Below, piece by piece: positions 6,807 to 9,971 of a stretch of DNA of 9,971 nucleotides. The stretch covers positions 1 through 9,971 of the forward strand of contig JAUVIB010000081.1 in NCBI GenBank assembly GCA_030592985.1, read 5' to 3'. Below the pieces are notes generated by a model. It searched no databases. It was not told the origin of the DNA and was given only the letters and a program-made list of their open reading frames with translations. The position numbers and the translations under genes were made by a program. The stretch comes from Calditrichaceae bacterium (lineage in GTDB: Bacteria > Calditrichota > Calditrichia > Calditrichales > Calditrichaceae). Position 1 is the first letter of the stretch; each line of letters begins with the position of its first letter.

Positions 6807-7565
6807 TTATACAGAAACTATTTTCGTTATATCCTTCTTCAATTTCTGTATCGTTTGAGAATGAATTTGGGAAACACGCGATTCCGAAATATTTAGAATT
6901 TGGGCAATCTCTTTAAAATTTAATTTTTCATAATAATATAAGGTGATTGCCAGACGTGTTTTTTCAGGTAATTTATTTATGGTACTTAATAACAGAGATT
7001 TCATTTCCTGTCTTTCGATTTTATGTTCATTGTTTTCATTGTTGTCATCTTCGATATCATCGTAAAGATTTGCGCCCGGGTTTTCAGCAATAGGACGATC
7101 AAGAGAAGTAATATTAAATAAATTTATTTCGCGTTTCCACTTATTTAACTTTTTAATACTGATATCCATACTCTTAGCAATATCTTCATCGGAGTAAATA
7201 CCAGAATGTTTTTGATCAAATTCGATCATTTTGTTGTTAATGAGTGATTTTTTAGTTCTTAACGAACGTGGAACCCAGTCAACTTTTCTAATTTCATCAA
7301 TAATAGAACCCTTAATTCTGGGTATCGCATACGTTTCAAATTTAATTCCTATAGAAGAGTCAAACCTGTCTATTGCTTCAGTTAATCCAATTATACCAAT
7401 TTGAAACAAATCTTCTTGTTGAATGAACGGTGGAAGATTGATTTTCAATCTATTAACAACATATTTTACTAATCCAAGATATTGAGTAATTAATCGTTGA
7501 CGTATAGCGGTGTTTTTATGGCTACCATAATTCTGCCAGACAATGTTTGATGAAATATTTTGCAT
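6807..7565 (-). CDS. fliA: FliA/WhiG-family RNA polymerase sigma factor (sigma-28)
   Basis: This alternative sigma factor directs RNA polymerase to TAAA-N15-GCCGATAA promoters, classically of late flagellar and chemotaxis genes. The 252 residues show region 2 from LITQYLGLVKYVVNRL (25-40) through EDLFQIGIIGLTEAIDRFD (51-69), region 2.4 FETYAIPRIKGSIIDEIRK (76-94), the FliA-diagnostic DWVPRSLR (96-103), region 3 (about 104-165), an acidic Asn/Asp/Glu-rich linker (about 168-190), and region 4 with LYYYEKLNFKEIAQILNISESRVSQIHSQ (209-237), where SESRVSQIHS is also FliA-typical. The ATG at 7565 has AAAGG 8 bases upstream (7578-7574). No flagellar structural gene or flhF/flhG/motAB is seen nearby, so a motility role rests on family knowledge. 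A dyad over its likely promoter suggests regulation. The symbol is assigned by family; a non-flagellar WhiG/SigD-like role is possible. Confidence 0.93.
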   Translation of the reverse strand: MQNISSNIVWQNYGSHKNTAIRQRLITQYLGLVKYVVNRLKINLPPFIQQEDLFQIGIIGLTEAIDRFDSSIGIKFETYAIPRIKGSIIDEIRKVDWVPRSLRTKKSLINNKMIEFDQKHSGIYSDEDIAKSMDISIKKLNKWKREINLFNITSLDRPIAENPGANLYDDIEDDNNENNEHKIERQEMKSLLLSTINKLPEKTRLAITLYYYEKLNFKEIAQILNISESRVSQIHSQTIQKLKKDITKIVSV

Positions 7566-7645
7566 AAATAAGACCTTTTTGTTTGTTGACGGTTTTATAT
7601 GCAGGATTTATGCCAAAATATTTCATTTTAGTTGTAAACCCTAGT

Positions 7646-7673
7646 TTTATAACAGTATATGGTGTATTGTTAT
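7646..7673 (-). promoter_or_regulatory. Candidate extended -10 promoter for the sigma factor gene
   Basis: On the minus strand, an extended -10 element TGTTATAAA (7654-7646; hexamer TATAAA, 5 of 6) follows ATAACA (7673-7668; 4 of 6 to TTGACA) with a 16-base spacer. The leader would be about 73 bases, ending in the AAAGG ribosome site. The element lies inside a long dyad, described separately. Confidence 0.4.
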
Positions 7674-7675
7674 AA
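7647..7675. repeat. 29-bp dyad, operator-like, over the sigma gene promoter
   Basis: Perfect 8-base arms TTATAACA (7647-7654) and TGTTATAA (7668-7675) enclose 13 bases that continue the symmetry in part: 3 further Watson-Crick and 2 G-T pairs leave a 3-base loop. As DNA this is a typical footprint for a dimeric repressor; as plus-strand RNA it is a 13-pair hairpin without a T tract. It overlaps both boxes of the candidate sigma gene promoter. Confidence 0.5.
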
Positions 7676-7915
7676 TTAAATATTTAAAATATTATTTGAA
7701 TAATGGTGATATTTAAGCAAGTAGTGACCGAAAATTCGACATGTTTAATATTGGTATTATTTCTAAATATGCAAGATAATCCCATTATCAACCTATATAA
7801 TTATTTAATTTAACCCTGCAAAATCATATAAAGCCTAAAAATATTATACATATTTATATTGGTGTATTATTTATAAAAGTTTCAAATAAAAAAATAAAAA
7901 TATATCGAAAAATTA

Positions 7916-7945
7916 TTGACATAGATCACTTTTATTGAATAAATT
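7916..7945 (+). promoter_or_regulatory. Candidate promoter of the TonB-dependent receptor with overlapping FNR/CRP-like box
   Basis: TTGACA (7916-7921) is a perfect -35 box; TAAATT (7940-7945) 18 bases later matches TATAAT in 4 of 6. The leader would be about 175 bases. Overlapping the -35 box, TTGAC-ATAG-ATCAC (7916-7929) matches the FNR-type palindrome TTGAT-N4-ATCAA in 8 of 10 positions. A site over the -35 element would more likely repress than activate. Confidence 0.35.
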
Positions 7946-8126
7946 ACCGTAAGAAAAATCCTAAATAAAATTCATTGTTTCTTTGAAATTTTTCATTGAT
8001 TAATTACTATTTATTATCATGTAAATTGTATTTAAAATGTTGATTTTAGAAAGGAGGCCTGAAAAATTAAATATTTAATATAATGCAACTATTTATTGAA
8101 TAACACATTAATTATGGGGAGGAAAA

Positions 8127-9971
8127 GTGAGAAGATTACTACTTTTAGGACTTGTATTGTTGCTAAACACGAATTTGGTACACGCCGGCGCTGTAGGTGG
8201 TAAAGTTATAACTAGATCTAGTGGTGAACCCCTGGTCGGTGCAAATGTCTATGTTGAAGGTACTACAATTGGTGCTGCGACAGATGAAAATGGTATGTAT
8301 TTTATTGAAATTGATGATGGTACTTATGTATTAGTTTGTGATTATGTTGGATATGCCCGCCAACAAGTAGAGATTACAATCCAGGCTAATATTCAGTATA
8401 ATTTTGAAATGACTGAATTTTTATTTGCTAAAACGATTGATGTAATTGCTGATCGCGCGAAAGAAAGAGAAACTCCGGTGGCTTTTTCAAATGTGAAAAA
8501 ACAAAAAATTGTCAATGAATTAGGTTCGCAGGATATCCCTATGGTTTTAAATACTACCCCAAGTGTATATGCTACAATGCAGGGTGGTGGTGCCGGCGAT
8601 GCCCGGGTCAATATTCGTGGATTTAATCAAAGAAATATCGCTATTATGATTAATGGTGTACCGGTAAACGATATGGAAAATGGCTGGGTTTATTGGTCTA
8701 ATTGGGATGGAGTTGGTGATGCAACCGCGTCTATACAGGTGCAGAGAGGATTGAGCGCTGTAAATCTCGCCACGCCTTCAATCGGCGGAACAATGAATAT
8801 TATTACTGATCCGGCTGCTCAGAAAGCGGGTGTTTATTTTAAACAAGAATTCGGAAGCTCTGCATTCCTCAAATCAACACTTGCGGCAAATAGTGGATTA
8901 ATTAATGATAAATTTTCTTTTAGCGGTTTATTAGTTAGAAAAGTAGGTGATGGTGTTATTGATAAAACATGGACAGATGCCTGGGCTTATTATTTTGGCG
9001 CCAGTTGGAATATTAACGATTCTAACCGTTTAGAGTTTTATGCTATCGGCGCTCCACAACGTCATGGACAAAATTTATATAAACAAAATATGGCCGTATA
9101 TGATAAAAAATACACTAAAGATAATGACTCTGGACCAGATCAAGATAAATATTTTGAAAAATTTCAGGATAGAGGAATTACATATAACCAGAACTGGGCT
9201 CCGGTAAACTCTTCTTATAACGGAAAACAATACTGGAATGGACAGACAAGTTCCCGGTACTCATCAAACTTTTTAAATGAGAGGGAAAATTTTTATCATA
9301 AACCTCAGATAAATTTAAACTGGTATTCTCAATTAATGGATAATCTCGGCCTCTATAGTGTGTTTTATCATTCCGGTGGTGTCGGTGGTGGAACCGGAAC
9401 CTATGGAAGTATTTACAGAAATGATGCTGATGGCATGTTAGGTGATGAGAACTATAAATTTTACTATGGCCCTTCACCCTGGCAATATGATTGGAATGAA
9501 ACAATTAGGGTCAATCAGGCTCCTGCTGATACATATTATGTTGATAAAAAACCGATTTATAAAGAAAATGGTGAGTCAATAGGTATATTACGGAATAGCC
9601 GCAACGATCAAGGTGCTTATGGCGCGATTATAAAAGCTAATTATAAAGCAATGGACGGGTTAAACTTTACACTGGGTCTTGATTGGAGAACAGCTAAGAT
9701 TGAACACTATAGGGAAGTTCGGGATTTGCTTGGCGGTGAATATTATGTAGATAATTCCTCTGATTTCTGGACAGGAGCACAAAACCAAAGAAAGCTCGGA
9801 GATAAAGTCGCCTATAATTTTACCAATGATGTAGATTGGTTGGGATTTTTCGGACAAGGTGAATATACAACTGGTCCATTTTCCATCTATGGTATGTACG
9901 GCTTTTCTACGATTAAATATTCCAGTACTAACCATTTTAAAGCTGCTGCAATGAATCCGGATGATACACCA
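8127..9971 (+). CDS. TonB-dependent receptor with N-terminal carboxypeptidase-regulatory-like domain (3' end outside window)
   Basis: This outer-membrane gated transporter imports a large or scarce substrate using TonB/ExbBD energy; the substrate cannot be told. The 615 codons present are open to the window end. The start is GTG at 8127, preceded by GGGGAGGA (8117-8124); the ATG at 8114 is in another frame. A signal peptide (MRRLLLLGLVLLLNTNLVHA) is followed by a carboxypeptidase-regulatory-like beta-sandwich (about 22-97, GEPLVGANVYVEGTTIGAAT, DENGMYFIEI). A TonB-box-like ETPVAFSNV (115-123) and the plug domain (about 124-225) come next, including VNIRGFNQRNIAIMINGVPV, NDMENGWVYWSNW and IGGTMNIIT. 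The rest is the start of the beta barrel, rich in Tyr, Asn and Gly alternation. No SusD-like partner is visible; it could follow beyond the window. The layout is typical of FCB-group receptors. Confidence 0.95.
   Translation, partial: MRRLLLLGLVLLLNTNLVHAGAVGGKVITRSSGEPLVGANVYVEGTTIGAATDENGMYFIEIDDGTYVLVCDYVGYARQQVEITIQANIQYNFEMTEFLFAKTIDVIADRAKERETPVAFSNVKKQKIVNELGSQDIPMVLNTTPSVYATMQGGGAGDARVNIRGFNQRNIAIMINGVPVNDMENGWVYWSNWDGVGDATASIQVQRGLSAVNLATPSIGGTMNIITDPAAQKAGVYFKQEFGSSAFLKSTLAANSGLINDKFSFSGLLVRKVGDGVIDKTWTDAWAYYFGASWNINDSNRLEFYAIGAPQRHGQNLYKQNMAVYDKKYTKDNDSGPDQDKYFEKFQDRGITYNQNWAPVNSSYNGKQYWNGQTSSRYSSNFLNERENFYHKPQINLNWYSQLMDNLGLYSVFYHSGGVGGGTGTYGSIYRNDADGMLGDENYKFYYGPSPWQYDWNETIRVNQAPADTYYVDKKPIYKENGESIGILRNSRNDQGAYGAIIKANYKAMDGLNFTLGLDWRTAKIEHYREVRDLLGGEYYVDNSSDFWTGAQNQRKLGDKVAYNFTNDVDWLGFFGQGEYTTGPFSIYGMYGFSTIKYSSTNHFKAAAMNPDDTP

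Larger units (their letters stand above)
7566..8126. other. 561-base divergent regulatory region between sigma gene and TonB-dependent receptor
   Basis: This very AT-rich stretch has no credible gene. From left to right it holds the sigma gene ribosome site (7574-7578), the dyad and candidate sigma promoter (7646-7675), two copies of the palindromic TTAAATATTTAA (7676-7687 and 8067-8078), an FNR-like half-symmetric box overlapping TTGACA (7916-7929), an orphan Shine-Dalgarno AAAGGAGG (near 8050-8056), and the true ribosome site GGGGAGGA (8117-8123) of the receptor. The middle part (about 7700-7900) shows only a 36-codon frame without a ribosome site. Confidence 0.6.

Noticed and set aside
7703..7813. 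Plus-strand 36-codon open frame starting with ATG in the divergent region.
   Set aside because: No ribosome-binding site, AT-driven composition, no recognisable motif.
8114..8126. ATG at 8114 as the start of the receptor.
   Set aside because: It is in a different frame from the signal peptide and receptor domains; the GTG at 8127 has a well-placed GGGGAGGA and begins a standard signal peptide.
8393..9935. Three minus-strand open frames of 72-108 codons inside the receptor gene.
   Set aside because: They are antisense shadows of the TonB-dependent receptor, whose frame is open throughout with clear family motifs.

Overview
The window looks like chromosomal DNA of an AT-rich bacterium of the FCB superphylum (Bacteroidota, Ignavibacteriota, Calditrichota and relatives). 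The strongest pointers are a DUF4835-family envelope protein and a TonB-dependent receptor with an N-terminal carboxypeptidase-regulatory-like domain and the NDMENGWVYWSNW plug motif. Shine-Dalgarno sequences, a FliA-type sigma factor and an archaeal/clostridial-style PyrK tail argue against a classical Bacteroidia genome and favour a basal FCB lineage (inference). No mobile element, CRISPR array, tRNA or rRNA was seen.

Layout. Positions 1-149 are the 3' end of a pyrK-like gene. A promoter at about 291-319 leads into a plus-strand pair, smpB (trans-translation) and tyrS (tyrosyl-tRNA synthetase), closed by a hairpin with A and T tracts on its two sides (2045-2086) that can also stop transcription from the opposite strand. 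From 2091 to 7565 every gene is on the minus strand. In transcription order they are a FliA/WhiG-family sigma factor, a REC-histidine kinase, a 60-63 residue protein resembling the C-terminal half of the anti-sigma factor FlgM, a VTT/DedA-like membrane protein, alanine racemase, and the DUF4835 lipoprotein-free secreted protein. A 561-base AT-rich divergent region (7566-8126) separates the sigma gene from a plus-strand TonB-dependent receptor that runs off the window end.

How the genes fit together. The most interesting part is 5121-7565. A sigma-28 type promoter (TAAA, 15 bases, GCCGAAAA) lies just upstream of the small FlgM-like gene, and a sigma factor of the family that reads such promoters is encoded about 1.5 kb upstream on the same strand, with a two-component protein between them. 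This suggests a compact sigma-28/anti-sigma feedback unit with no structural flagellar gene in view. The kinase has an altered N box and G1 box, and the alanine racemase lacks the usual arginine of the GMxR motif. The remaining genes are housekeeping (translation, cell wall precursor) or envelope functions and need not be functionally linked.
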